47,780 nucleotides of DNA from Bacteroidales bacterium. Its GTDB lineage: Bacteria; Bacteroidota; Bacteroidia; Bacteroidales; 4484-276. The position numbers and the translations under genes were made by a program. The stretch lies in assembly GCA_014860585.1 (NCBI GenBank), contig JACZJL010000122.1:1-47780 (forward strand), given 5' to 3'. The notes below the pieces were generated by a model. The model saw nothing but the letters and a program-made list of their open reading frames with translations. It searched no databases and was not told the DNA's origin. Positions 1-9,353 of the stretch are shown piece after piece; positions within the stretch are counted from its first letter, which is position 1, and each line of letters starts with the position of its first letter.

Positions 1-2
1 GG

Positions 3-416
3 CAGGTGATGCTATCACTGACAACCAACCCGGAATTTGGTCACATAACTACCTTTGGAGGACACCCGGTATGTGCCGCCGCCGCGTTGGCTAACCTTGA
101 AGTGCTCACAGGTGAACCGGATATTATTGAGCAAGTTGAAACAAAAGGTAAGATGTACGAGGAAGCATTGAGCAACCATAGTTTAGTGAAGGCAATCCGA
201 CGCAAGGGGCTCTTAATGAGTGTTGAACTAAATACTGAGTTGCAGAATCAAAAAGTCATGCAGCTATTGTTAGCCAACGGTTTGGTGACCGATCCCTTCT
301 TCTTTATGCCACAAGCTTTTCGCATCGCTCCTCCCCTAACTATTACTATTAGTGAGATAGAATTAACCATTGAATTGATCATTAAGTCATTAGACGAACT
401 TTCATCAGTTTGCTAA
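3..416 (+). CDS. Class-III PLP aminotransferase, C-terminal part (acetylornithine/ornithine aminotransferase-like)
   Basis: Only the last ~138 codons lie in the window; the frame is open to the left edge, so the gene starts upstream and any start codon here is artificial. The stretch TTFGGHPVCAAAALA is the conserved fold-type I class-III segment just after the PLP lysine, and the end (FRIAPPLTIT, then a helix to LDEL) is the usual small C-terminal domain. The PLP lysine itself is outside the window. The family transfers amino groups from omega-amino compounds such as ornithine or acetylornithine to 2-oxoglutarate. The substrate cannot be read from this fragment, and no biosynthetic partner gene follows. 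The family call is firm; the exact enzyme is not. Confidence 0.85.
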   Translation, partial: QVMLSLTTNPEFGHITTFGGHPVCAAAALANLEVLTGEPDIIEQVETKGKMYEEALSNHSLVKAIRRKGLLMSVELNTELQNQKVMQLLLANGLVTDPFFFMPQAFRIAPPLTITISEIELTIELIIKSLDELSSVC

Positions 417-454
417 AACTATACACTCCTCTGCAATTCGTATCTTTTATTACT

Positions 455-462
455 TAAATTTG
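455..462 (+). promoter_or_regulatory. Bacteroidota -7 promoter box upstream of the alpha-2-macroglobulin gene
   Basis: TAAATTTG matches the TAnnTTTG consensus of the primary Bacteroidota sigma factor and lies 73 nt before the start codon. I see no good TTTG -33 element at the expected distance, so this is a core-box match only. Confidence 0.4.
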
Positions 463-535
463 CAACTGGGTTATTCATTTGGTTTCGATGCATCAAATCA
501 AAATTTTTCTTATCACAATCATTTAATCTAAAAAC

Positions 536-3500
536 ATGATTATGAAAATCTTGACTTTCCTTTTCAGCGCTTTTGTAAGCTTTATCCTGATTACCGGTTG
601 CAAACCAGGTACTGACTCTATAGAAATGAGCGATCCGGCGCGCTATGAAGGGCTGGTGGCAGGTTACACATCGGGCGTTGTGTCATCGGGAACGACGGTT
701 CAGGTATTGTTGGCAAAGCCTATCGAAGGCTTTCAGCCAGGAACGGAATTGCCTTCAGGCGTTTTGTCTTTTAAGCCAGCAATTAAAGGCAAAGCTGTAG
801 TTGAAGATGCGCATTCCATTTTAATCAAACCGGAGATGCCACTTCGACAGGGGCAACAGTATGAAGCCACAATACACCTCAGTAAGCTGTTTGAAGTGCC
901 GGATGAGTTGAAGACGTTCATTTTTAAATTTCAGGTTATTACTCAGGATTTCACGGTATTTAGCGGAAGGATGGTCAGCACCGAATCAGTTGACCAAAGT
1001 CTTTACCGTTACGAAGGCAAGATTCTTACTGCAGATGTGATGGGTATTGAGGAAGTATCGAAGCTAATCAGGGCAAACTCGCCTCAGCACAATTTCGAGG
1101 TGAAAGTAAGCGCTGAAGGATTGAACACTTTCGTTTATTTGATTGAAGGTATTCCACGCATGGAATTGGGTTACGAAATGGAGATTTCATGGGATGGTAA
1201 GCCGTTGAATATTGAAAAGCAGGGAAGTTTTATAATAGAAGTTCCTTCCGTTAATGAGTTCGAACTGTTAAGCTTTGAAGTAAATCAAGCTGATCAATCG
1301 GTAGTGCTTACTTTCTCGGATCCGTTGGATAACAATCAACAAATCAGTGGTTTGATCAGAATTGAAAATTTTGATGATGTTCGCCTTTCACGAAGCGGCG
1401 CTATGGTTACCCTTTTTCCAAATCAACGTTTGCAGGGAGAGCAGCGCATAATTATTGACGGATCAGTCAGAAGCCGGGAAGGGATTGCAATCGGTGAAAC
1501 CCTTCAGGTGATCATCGCCATGGAAGCCCTTAAGCCACAGGTAGAAATCATTGGAAATGGGAACATTGTGCCCGACTCGAAGGGGCTGATTTTGCCGTTC
1601 AGGGCAGTGAGCCTCAATGCTTTGGATGTAACGGTTTACAAAATATTTGCTGACAATGTGCGGCAGTTTTTCCAAACCAATCAGATCAGCACCGGCTACA
1701 GCCTTAATTATGTGGGAAGGCCTGTTTTTATGAAAACCGTTCGATTTGATCAAAATACCGATAATGACCTTTCGCAGTGGAACGCTTTCTCGGTGGATTT
1801 AACAGAGATGGTGCGCAAAGACCCGATGGCCATTTACCAGGTTAAATTTTCGTTTAAAAAAGATTATGCAAGATACGATTGTCTAGGTGCAGATGAATCC
1901 GAGGACGTTGAGCAAATAGAGCTGAGCGAGGCTGAGCAGGATTTCTGGGATGGAAACTCTTCCTGGTATAACGACTGGCCTGCAAACTGGAACTGGAGGG
2001 AGCGGGACAATCCCTGCAATGAATCTTATTATACGTATGAGCGATTCCCAACAAGAAACATCATCGCCAGTAACCTCGGAATTTTGGCCAAATCAGCCGA
2101 TAACCGGAACTATTGGGTAATGGTTACCGACCTTTTGACTACTGCTCCCGTCGGCGAAGCAAAGGTTGAATTTTTCAACTTCCAGCAGCAAAAGTTGGGA
2201 GAAGTTACTACTTCATCAACAGGAATGGCTGACATTATGCTTGATAACGCTCCTTACCTGATTTCGGCAACACAGGGAAATCAAAAGTCATGGTTACGGG
2301 TTGACAACGGATCGTCGCTCTCGCTCAGCAATTTCGATGTATCGGGAAACGAAGTACAAAAAGGGATCAAGGGGTTTATTTATGGAGAGCGCGGGGTCTG
2401 GAGACCGGGCGATACACTGTTTTTAACCTTTGTGATGGACGACATCGGCAAGAAATTGCCTTCCAACCATCCTGTTCTTTTCGAGCTTTTTGATGCACGT
2501 GGAAACATGGTGCACAAACAGGTGAAAACAGAAGGGGTTGATAACTTTTATACCTTCATTACACCAACAAAATCAGAAGCCCCTACTGGTAATTGGAAGG
2601 TTAAGGTGAGTGTGGGCGGAGCTATTTTTGAGCGCCGGTTGAAGGTGGAAAATGTAAAGCCTAACCGATTGAAAATGGACCTTAATTTCAACAAGGAGGT
2701 TCTTTTTGCGGGCGATAATTCCCAGCAGGGGCAGCTCAGGTCGGACTGGCTTCACGGCGCACCGGCCGCAGGTTTGAAAGCCGAGGTGAACCTTAAATTA
2801 TTTCAGAGCAATTACCAGTTTAAGGGCTACGAGAAATTTACCTTCGGCGACCCTACCAAAAGTTATTACCCGACTGAGAATATCATTTTTTCCGGACAGT
2901 TGAATGCAAAAGGAACAGCTGACATTCCGCTCACACTGGAAACCAACACCTGGGCGCCCGGGATGCTGAATGCCGTGTTCACAACCCGTGTTTTTGAGAA
3001 GGGCGGGGATTTCAGTACCGATGTATTCACTATGCCATTTGCCCCTTTCAGGAATTTTACAGGCTTGCACATACAGGGTGTGAAGGAGAGACGAACCCTG
3101 CTTGAAACAGACACAGACCAGGTGATTGAGGTTGCCACGCTGGATTATACCGGGAATTTGGTTTCGCTGAATAACCTCGAAATGACTGTTTACAAACTTT
3201 CGTGGCGCTGGTGGTGGGGCGCCGACAGCGACAACTTAGCCGGTTGGGTGAGCGGACAGGGCTCGGAGGTGGTCAAACGGCAGAATTTTAATACGGTGAA
3301 CGGCAAAGCCAAACTTACTTTCAGGGTGGATTATCCCGACTGGGGAAATTACTTTGTCAAAATCTACGATCCGGCTGGAAAGCACTCGTCCGGGATGATC
3401 GTGTACTTTGACTGGCCTTCTTCCTACAGCCGCCAAGGAAGACAAAATCCATCGGCTGCAACTATGCTTTCATTTTCGGTAGATAAAGAAAAATATGCGC

Positions 3501-6073
3501 CGGGAGAAAAAGCTCAGGTAACATTCCCTTCATCAGCCGGCGCCAGGGCAATGCTGACCATTGAAACGGGAACCGGAATACTAAGTAACCAATGGGTAGA
3601 TTGCCATTCAGGTGAAACTACTGTTGATCTTGATGTCACCGGCGAAATGGCGCCCAATGTTTATGTTTACATCACCATGATCCAACCGTATGCTCAAACA
3701 GCCAACGACCTGCCAATCCGGATGTATGGAGTTATCCCTGTCATGGTTGAAGATCCCGAAACCGTCCTCCTGCCCCAGATCAAAACACCCGAAAGCATAA
3801 GGCCTGAAAGTGAATATACCATTAAAATTTCTGAGAAGCAAAGCCGTGCAATGACCTATACCATTGCCATTGTTGATGAAGGGTTGTTGGGATTAACCCG
3901 CTTTAAAACCCCTGATCCATGGCAGAGTTTTTATGCGCGCGAAGCCCTTGGAGTAAAAACCTGGGATCTGTATGATGATGTGCTTGGCGCTTATGGAGGG
4001 CAGTTACAGAAAATCCTTGCCATTGGTGGCGATGATGCCCTGGCCAATTTGGACGATCAGAAAGCCAACCGCTTCAAGCCTGTGGTCACCTTTGCAGGGC
4101 CATTTACCTTGAAAGCCGGTCAGGAAGCAGTGCACAAATTCAACATGTCAAACTACATCGGAGAAGTGAGAGTGATGGTGATTGCCGGGAAAGATGGCGC
4201 TTGGGGAACTGCAGATAAGTCAATTCCGGTAAAACAACCCTTGATGCTTCTGCCAACACTTCCGCGCGTGCTCAGCCCACAGGAGGAGGTTAGCCTGCCG
4301 GTCAGCGTGTTTGCAATGGATAAGAGCATCAAAGAGGTTTCGGTGAAAGTGAAGACAGAAGGCCCAATCCAATTATCCGGAACAGAACAACAGCAACTTA
4401 CTTTTGATGATGCAGGCGAAAAAATGGTATATTTTAAAATGAAAGCTTCTGACCGGAAAGGGATGGCTAAAATATTCACTGAAGCCCGGTCAGGTAATGA
4501 AACTGCGTCAGCATCCATCGAAATTGAGGTCGTGCATCCCAACCCCTATATTTCTAAAGTTGAAAACTACGCGATGGCTCTGGGGGAACAAAAGTTGATC
4601 AACATGAAGTTTCACGGAATTGAAGGAACCAATTCAGGGAAAATCTCCATTTCCGGCCTTCCCTCATTTGACCTCGAAAAAAACATTCATTTTCTCATCC
4701 ATTACCCATATGGCTGTCTCGAGCAAACGATTTCATCGGCACTTCCGCAACTTTTCCTTGAAGATGTAATGATACTGACTGAAGAACAGAAAAAGCAGAC
4801 CGACCGTAACATAAGGGCTGCCATAAAAAAATTGCAGTCTTACCGCATGGGTAACGGGCGGTTTTCTTACTGGCCGGGTATGAATTATATATCTGACTGG
4901 AGCTCGGTTTATGCTGGTCATTTCATGGTATTGGCCGGCCAAAAGGGGTACATCGTTTCTAATAACCTCGCCAACGAATGGATGGACCATCAGTCAAAAT
5001 TAGCCCTGCAGTTCGATCCAAACTCTGCAACACTGAATTTTTATTCGAACACCCTTACACAGGCTTATAGACTCTATGTTTTGGCATTAGCCGGAAGGCC
5101 TGCTTTTAGTGCGATGAACCGGTTAAGGGAGTTACCGTTGTTAACCAGGGAGGCCGGTTGGCGCCTTGCAGCTGCTTACGCCATGGCCGGAAGACCTGAG
5201 GTGGCTGAAATGCTCATCGGGCAAGCAGAGAAAACTAATCCTGCAGTTTATAGTGGTTACGACGAAACTTTTGGATCATCACTGCGCGATCAGGCCATGA
5301 TCCTCGAAACCATGGTGCTGATTAACGACAAACAGCGTGCATTTTCATTGATCAACCGAATGGCATCGCAATACAAATCCAATTCTATGACCACTCAAAC
5401 GGCTGCTTTCTGCATCTACAGCATCTCCCGTTATGCGAAAATGACGGGCGCCGACAACATGCTATCATTCAGTTACACGCTCGACGGCAAAACGGAAAAC
5501 ATCGTTTCTGAACAGCCTGTTTTTATCATTGATTTGGGAAAAATTACACAAACTGAAAAAGCGTTCACCTTTAAGAATACAGCGAACGGTGATCTGTTTG
5601 TGACCACCACAGCCATTGGTCAGCCATCTTATGGTGCTGAGGAAACAACAGCCGAAAACCTTAAGATGACCATCAGTTATTTAACCATCGACGGTAAACC
5701 GCTCAATATAGACCAAATAAAGCAGGGGACCGATTTAGTCGCTGAGATCAGGATCACTAACCCCGGCTTATCAGGCGATTATAAAAACATGGCGTTGAGT
5801 TTTACTACTCCTTCAGGTTGGGAGATTTTAAACAAAAGAGTGCAGGATATACAGTCAGTAAAAAGTGAAAGTCCATACATCTACCGTGATATCCGTGATG
5901 ATCGTGTAGACACATTTTTCGACCTTGGTGTAAATCAGACGGCCACCTTCCGCATTGAGATGAATGCCGCGTATGCAGGAAAATTCTATCATCCGGCTGC
6001 GAGTTGCCAGGCAATGTATGATCCTTCTGTTTATGCTGTCGAAAAAGGAAGATGGGTCGAGGTTCTTCGATGA
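536..6073 (+). CDS. Alpha-2-macroglobulin family lipoprotein with thioester (YfhM-like)
   Basis: A 1845-residue bacterial alpha-2-macroglobulin. The N-terminus is a lipoprotein signal ending ILITGC, with lipidated Cys22; a second ATG two codons in (542) would serve equally well. A long run of beta-sandwich macroglobulin domains follows, including the segment GFIYGERGVWRPGD near residue 615. The thioester motif YGCLEQ is intact (Cys1394 to Gln1397) and is followed by the alpha/alpha-toroid thioester domain. Known family role: a periplasmic protease trap that covalently captures attacking proteases, acting with PBP1C to guard damaged envelope. The next gene is pbpC, 88 bp downstream and the classic partner, which supports the assignment. 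Lipid anchoring to the periplasmic side is inferred from the signal. Confidence 0.95.
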   Translation: MIMKILTFLFSAFVSFILITGCKPGTDSIEMSDPARYEGLVAGYTSGVVSSGTTVQVLLAKPIEGFQPGTELPSGVLSFKPAIKGKAVVEDAHSILIKPEMPLRQGQQYEATIHLSKLFEVPDELKTFIFKFQVITQDFTVFSGRMVSTESVDQSLYRYEGKILTADVMGIEEVSKLIRANSPQHNFEVKVSAEGLNTFVYLIEGIPRMELGYEMEISWDGKPLNIEKQGSFIIEVPSVNEFELLSFEVNQADQSVVLTFSDPLDNNQQISGLIRIENFDDVRLSRSGAMVTLFPNQRLQGEQRIIIDGSVRSREGIAIGETLQVIIAMEALKPQVEIIGNGNIVPDSKGLILPFRAVSLNALDVTVYKIFADNVRQFFQTNQISTGYSLNYVGRPVFMKTVRFDQNTDNDLSQWNAFSVDLTEMVRKDPMAIYQVKFSFKKDYARYDCLGADESEDVEQIELSEAEQDFWDGNSSWYNDWPANWNWRERDNPCNESYYTYERFPTRNIIASNLGILAKSADNRNYWVMVTDLLTTAPVGEAKVEFFNFQQQKLGEVTTSSTGMADIMLDNAPYLISATQGNQKSWLRVDNGSSLSLSNFDVSGNEVQKGIKGFIYGERGVWRPGDTLFLTFVMDDIGKKLPSNHPVLFELFDARGNMVHKQVKTEGVDNFYTFITPTKSEAPTGNWKVKVSVGGAIFERRLKVENVKPNRLKMDLNFNKEVLFAGDNSQQGQLRSDWLHGAPAAGLKAEVNLKLFQSNYQFKGYEKFTFGDPTKSYYPTENIIFSGQLNAKGTADIPLTLETNTWAPGMLNAVFTTRVFEKGGDFSTDVFTMPFAPFRNFTGLHIQGVKERRTLLETDTDQVIEVATLDYTGNLVSLNNLEMTVYKLSWRWWWGADSDNLAGWVSGQGSEVVKRQNFNTVNGKAKLTFRVDYPDWGNYFVKIYDPAGKHSSGMIVYFDWPSSYSRQGRQNPSAATMLSFSVDKEKYAPGEKAQVTFPSSAGARAMLTIETGTGILSNQWVDCHSGETTVDLDVTGEMAPNVYVYITMIQPYAQTANDLPIRMYGVIPVMVEDPETVLLPQIKTPESIRPESEYTIKISEKQSRAMTYTIAIVDEGLLGLTRFKTPDPWQSFYAREALGVKTWDLYDDVLGAYGGQLQKILAIGGDDALANLDDQKANRFKPVVTFAGPFTLKAGQEAVHKFNMSNYIGEVRVMVIAGKDGAWGTADKSIPVKQPLMLLPTLPRVLSPQEEVSLPVSVFAMDKSIKEVSVKVKTEGPIQLSGTEQQQLTFDDAGEKMVYFKMKASDRKGMAKIFTEARSGNETASASIEIEVVHPNPYISKVENYAMALGEQKLINMKFHGIEGTNSGKISISGLPSFDLEKNIHFLIHYPYGCLEQTISSALPQLFLEDVMILTEEQKKQTDRNIRAAIKKLQSYRMGNGRFSYWPGMNYISDWSSVYAGHFMVLAGQKGYIVSNNLANEWMDHQSKLALQFDPNSATLNFYSNTLTQAYRLYVLALAGRPAFSAMNRLRELPLLTREAGWRLAAAYAMAGRPEVAEMLIGQAEKTNPAVYSGYDETFGSSLRDQAMILETMVLINDKQRAFSLINRMASQYKSNSMTTQTAAFCIYSISRYAKMTGADNMLSFSYTLDGKTENIVSEQPVFIIDLGKITQTEKAFTFKNTANGDLFVTTTAIGQPSYGAEETTAENLKMTISYLTIDGKPLNIDQIKQGTDLVAEIRITNPGLSGDYKNMALSFTTPSGWEILNKRVQDIQSVKSESPYIYRDIRDDRVDTFFDLGVNQTATFRIEMNAAYAGKFYHPAASCQAMYDPSVYAVEKGRWVEVLR

Positions 6074-6161
6074 TCCAATCAGAAGGATAGTCAGGTAATT
6101 AGCATTTGCCAGGCTTGAAAAGAAAGATCAGATTCTAATTTAATTAAAACAGGCTTTTTTG

Positions 6162-8540
6162 ATGTGGCGTAAATTCTTAAAACTGATCAATGATGAACTT
6201 GGCTGGAAGCCAGGACGCTCGCTGATAGCGGTTGTCATGTTTTTATCGCTGGTGCTGGCAGTCAGGCAATTTTTGCCACCTTACCGGTTTAATCAGCCAA
6301 TGAGCACAGTGGTGCTGGATTGCAACGGGCAACTGCTGGGTGCGCAGATCGCTGCTGATGGACAATGGCGTTTTCCGGCTTCGGATGATGTTCCTGAAAA
6401 GTTTAAAACCTGCCTGTTACAATTTGAGGATCAGTATTTCTACCGTCATCCGGGGTTTAACCCGCTGGCATTGGCAAGGGCCGCTTTTCAGAATGTGATG
6501 GCCGGTAAAATTGTGAGTGGCGGCTCTACCATTACCATGCAGGTGATCAGGCTCTCGCGAAAAGGAAAATCGAGAAATGTCAGGCAAAAAGTGATTGAAA
6601 TATTTCTGTCTGTTTATTCAGAAGTGAGATTCACTAAAGAGCGAAATCTCAGGCAATATGCATCATCAGCGCCATTTGGTGGTAATATCGTTGGACTGGA
6701 AGCTGCAGCATGGCGCTATTTTGGCAGAAGCCCCGAAAACCTCTCGTGGGCTGAGGCGGCTTGCCTTGCAGTGTTGCCCAATGCTCCGGCTCTTATCCAT
6801 CCCGGCAGAAACCGTGACGCCCTCGTGCAGAAGCGAAATAATTTGCTGGGAAAGTTGTTGAGAAAAGGCATCATCGACCAGATAACCTACGAACTTGCCA
6901 TCGAAGAAGCCATACCTGAAAAGCCGCAGCCTTTACCCGCCGGTGCAATGCATCTTGTGAGCAGGATGAATCTGAATGAAGCAGGACAACAAATTACTAC
7001 CACCATTGATTTGGACTTGCAGACCAAAGTAAGCCAGGTAGTTGACCGACACCACCACATGTTAGCTGGGAACCGGATTTTCAACGCAGCTGTATTGGTG
7101 CTAAAAGTGACGAGCGGTGAGGTGGTGGCTTATGTTGGAAATACAAAACCAACTTTTCCGGGCGACCACGCCAACCAGGTGGACATCATTCAGCGCCCCC
7201 GCAGCAGTGGCAGCCTGCTAAAACCCTTCCTTTTCGCCGCAATGCTAAGTGAGGGGGAGGTATTGCCCACTGCGCTGGTGGCAGATATTCCAACAACAAT
7301 CAGCAGCTTTACACCAAAAAATTTTGAAGTTACCTATGATGGCGCTGTTCCAGCCCGCGAAGCGTTGATCCGTTCGTTGAATATCCCGGCAGTCCGGATG
7401 TTGAGTAGTTATGGTCAGTCAAGATTCTGGGGTGTTTTGCAGGAAGCCGGTTTTTCCACCATCGATCGCCCAGCCGAACATTATGGACTTTCGTTGATTC
7501 TTGGTGGCGCCGAAGTTACCTTGTGGGATGCCTGCGCTGCTTACCAGGCAATGGCAAAAAAACTATTGGAATTTGATGGTCAACATCATCTTCAGCGCAA
7601 CCCTATCACCAGTCCGATTTTGGTTAAAGATGAAATTTCGCCGGTGGTCATTGATCTCAAAACCCTCGATGAAGCAGCGATTTTCCTTACTCTGGATGCC
7701 ATGAAGTCAGTCCGCCGTCCCGATGCGGAGGCAGGCTGGGAATCGTTCCTGAATTCCCATTCCATTGCCTGGAAAACGGGAACCAGTTTTGGTTTCAGGG
7801 ATGCCTGGGCAGTAGGTGTTACTCCGGATTATGTGATTGGCGTGTGGGTGGGTAATGCCGATGGTGAAGGCCGCCCCGGATTGATCGGTGTGTTCACTGC
7901 TGCACCTCTAATGTTTGACGTGTTCAGCTTATTGCCAAATTCAGGGAAATGGTTCAATCCACCTTACGACAAGATGGAACATATTTCAGTCTGCAGGCAA
8001 AGCGGGATGCGCCCTTCACCGCATTGTGACGAAACAGACAGCATTTGGGTAAATCAGGCTGGTTTAAACACAACACCCTGCCCCTACCACAAACCCATTC
8101 ACCTTGATGATGAAGAAAAATACCGCGTGACAGCAGACTGCTATCCGCCTGGAAAGATCGTCACCCGCTCATGGTTTGAGCTACCTCCGGCAATGGCTTG
8201 GTACTATAAATCGAAGAATCCGTTTTATCGAAGCTTACCAGCCTGGCTGCCGGGTTGCCAGCCGGCGGATGAAAACCCAATGCAACTGGTCTGGCCCGAC
8301 AAGCCTTCCAAAATCCTCGTTCCCCGTGAATTGGATGGTAAGATGGGCGAAGTCATTTTTGAGATGGTCCACTCCCAACCCACAGCTGAGATCTTCTGGT
8401 ATCTCAACAACGAATTTCTTGGTACTACCCGCAACATCCACAAAAAAGGAATCCAACCCCCGCCAGGCCATCATCAACTGGTATTGATGGATGAAAATGG
8501 AAATATTTTTACTCAAGCCTTTGAGATAGTGAGCCGATAA
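6162..8540 (+). CDS. pbpC: Penicillin-binding protein 1C (bifunctional peptidoglycan glycosyltransferase/transpeptidase)
   Basis: A 792-residue class A PBP. It has one N-terminal membrane anchor (~residues 19-37). The GT51 domain has motif 1 FEDQYFYRHPG (catalytic Glu89), GGSTITMQ typical of PBP1C, and QKVIEIF carrying the second Glu. The transpeptidase domain has SLLK (Ser351/Lys354), SLN in the middle and KTGTS (Lys538). A C-terminal beta domain of about 150 residues (BiPBP_C type) follows. It polymerises and crosslinks peptidoglycan from lipid II at the outer face of the inner membrane. An upstream TTG at 6159 is in frame, but ATG 6162 gives the natural start MWRKF. It is probably co-transcribed with the alpha-2-macroglobulin gene. 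Confidence 0.95.
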   Translation: MWRKFLKLINDELGWKPGRSLIAVVMFLSLVLAVRQFLPPYRFNQPMSTVVLDCNGQLLGAQIAADGQWRFPASDDVPEKFKTCLLQFEDQYFYRHPGFNPLALARAAFQNVMAGKIVSGGSTITMQVIRLSRKGKSRNVRQKVIEIFLSVYSEVRFTKERNLRQYASSAPFGGNIVGLEAAAWRYFGRSPENLSWAEAACLAVLPNAPALIHPGRNRDALVQKRNNLLGKLLRKGIIDQITYELAIEEAIPEKPQPLPAGAMHLVSRMNLNEAGQQITTTIDLDLQTKVSQVVDRHHHMLAGNRIFNAAVLVLKVTSGEVVAYVGNTKPTFPGDHANQVDIIQRPRSSGSLLKPFLFAAMLSEGEVLPTALVADIPTTISSFTPKNFEVTYDGAVPAREALIRSLNIPAVRMLSSYGQSRFWGVLQEAGFSTIDRPAEHYGLSLILGGAEVTLWDACAAYQAMAKKLLEFDGQHHLQRNPITSPILVKDEISPVVIDLKTLDEAAIFLTLDAMKSVRRPDAEAGWESFLNSHSIAWKTGTSFGFRDAWAVGVTPDYVIGVWVGNADGEGRPGLIGVFTAAPLMFDVFSLLPNSGKWFNPPYDKMEHISVCRQSGMRPSPHCDETDSIWVNQAGLNTTPCPYHKPIHLDDEEKYRVTADCYPPGKIVTRSWFELPPAMAWYYKSKNPFYRSLPAWLPGCQPADENPMQLVWPDKPSKILVPRELDGKMGEVIFEMVHSQPTAEIFWYLNNEFLGTTRNIHKKGIQPPPGHHQLVLMDENGNIFTQAFEIVSR

Positions 8541-8549
8541 AGTATCGCT

Positions 8550-8677
8550 GCCGATTACACTTTCAAAATAGTCCAATTTCGTCTTTGCCTAAATGACTTA
8601 TTTTCAAGTATCATTGGCATTATCCATTTTGAAATTAGAAAATGGATTTGGATCATTTTGCGATTACAATTGATATA
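8550..8677. repeat. MITE-like 128-bp element, copy 1 (degenerate)
   Basis: This stretch after pbpC aligns end to end, by eye at roughly three quarters identity, with 25522-25649. Shared blocks include AGTCCAATTTCG, ATTTTCAAGTA and GATTACAATTG/AATTACAATTG. The two ends are imperfect inverted repeats (17 of 26 positions match by hand count). No reading frame is carried. It lies between the pbpC stop and the minus-strand terminator of the next gene pair. Confidence 0.6.
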
Positions 8678-8686
8678 CATTTCCGG

Positions 8687-8727
8687 AAAACAAAAACAGG
8701 TGCTATTTCCTCAAGAATTAACACCTG
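8687..8727 (-). terminator. Rho-independent terminator of the secreted-paralog operon
   Basis: Read on the minus strand: CAGGTG, a 19-nt loop, CACCTG, then TTTTTGTTTT. It lies 28 nt past the stop of the gene ending at 8755. Confidence 0.7.
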
Positions 8728-8754
8728 CTTTCAATTGGTGGTTTGGCTAAGCGG

Positions 8755-9351
8755 CTACTCCGCAAATTTTGCAATTTTACCGATCTGCAACTGGTTAAGA
8801 TAATCGGTAACTGTTTTTTCGTCAGCGATACCTGTAGTGTTGAAGGTGAATAATGTGCTCCCAATCGGGATTTGCGCATTATAGCTCACAACGCCTTCGG
8901 TGTCTTTGCTTTTGGTGAGCATCCCGCGGTAGTTGTCCACCTTAATTCGTTTTTGGTTAGGATCGGTAACCATGATGGCGGGAAGCGACATGAAAGCATT
9001 GATACTGGTAATTAACGGGGAATCGCTCATGATTTCAATGGATGCGTTGGATTTCTCGCTTGCATACCTGCGATTGATAAACAACCCGGCAAACAGCGCG
9101 GTAGTTCCTGTTACATTGTCGTCGGTATCCAATTTGGTCATATCGCCAAGCTGTGTGGGAAGCATTTCAAGTACTTCGCGGCCAATGGCCTGGTTGATGA
9201 ATTGCAGGGCTTCCTGCAGGGCAAAACGCGCGTTTTCAAGGTTACCCGATTTGTATTCAGATTGTGCTTCGCTGAGTTTTTCGTTTACATCCTGTGCCTG
9301 AAGGTTTAATCCGAGTGCTAATATGCATATGATGGTGAATATCTTTTTCAT
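8755..9351 (-). CDS. Secreted protein of unknown function, paralog of the upstream gene
   Basis: A 198-residue protein with a clean signal peptide (MKKIFTIICILALGLNLQAQ, cut after AQA/Q). The mature part opens with a charged helix resembling a TPR-like helical pair (SEYKSGNLENARFALQEAL) and continues into a mixed region ending ...LQIGKIAKF. It aligns with most of the 267-residue neighbour upstream (AQSEYKSGNLENARFAL against AETAYDGKNFTDSRFAV; VDNYRGML against VNEYRGLL), so the two are duplicates. The gap between the genes is 2 nt, so they are one operon ending at the terminator at 8687-8727. I do not recognise the family. An envelope or periplasmic location is inferred from the signal peptide. 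Confidence 0.8.
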   Translation of the reverse strand: MKKIFTIICILALGLNLQAQDVNEKLSEAQSEYKSGNLENARFALQEALQFINQAIGREVLEMLPTQLGDMTKLDTDDNVTGTTALFAGLFINRRYASEKSNASIEIMSDSPLITSINAFMSLPAIMVTDPNQKRIKVDNYRGMLTKSKDTEGVVSYNAQIPIGSTLFTFNTTGIADEKTVTDYLNQLQIGKIAKFAE

Positions 9352-9353
9352 GT

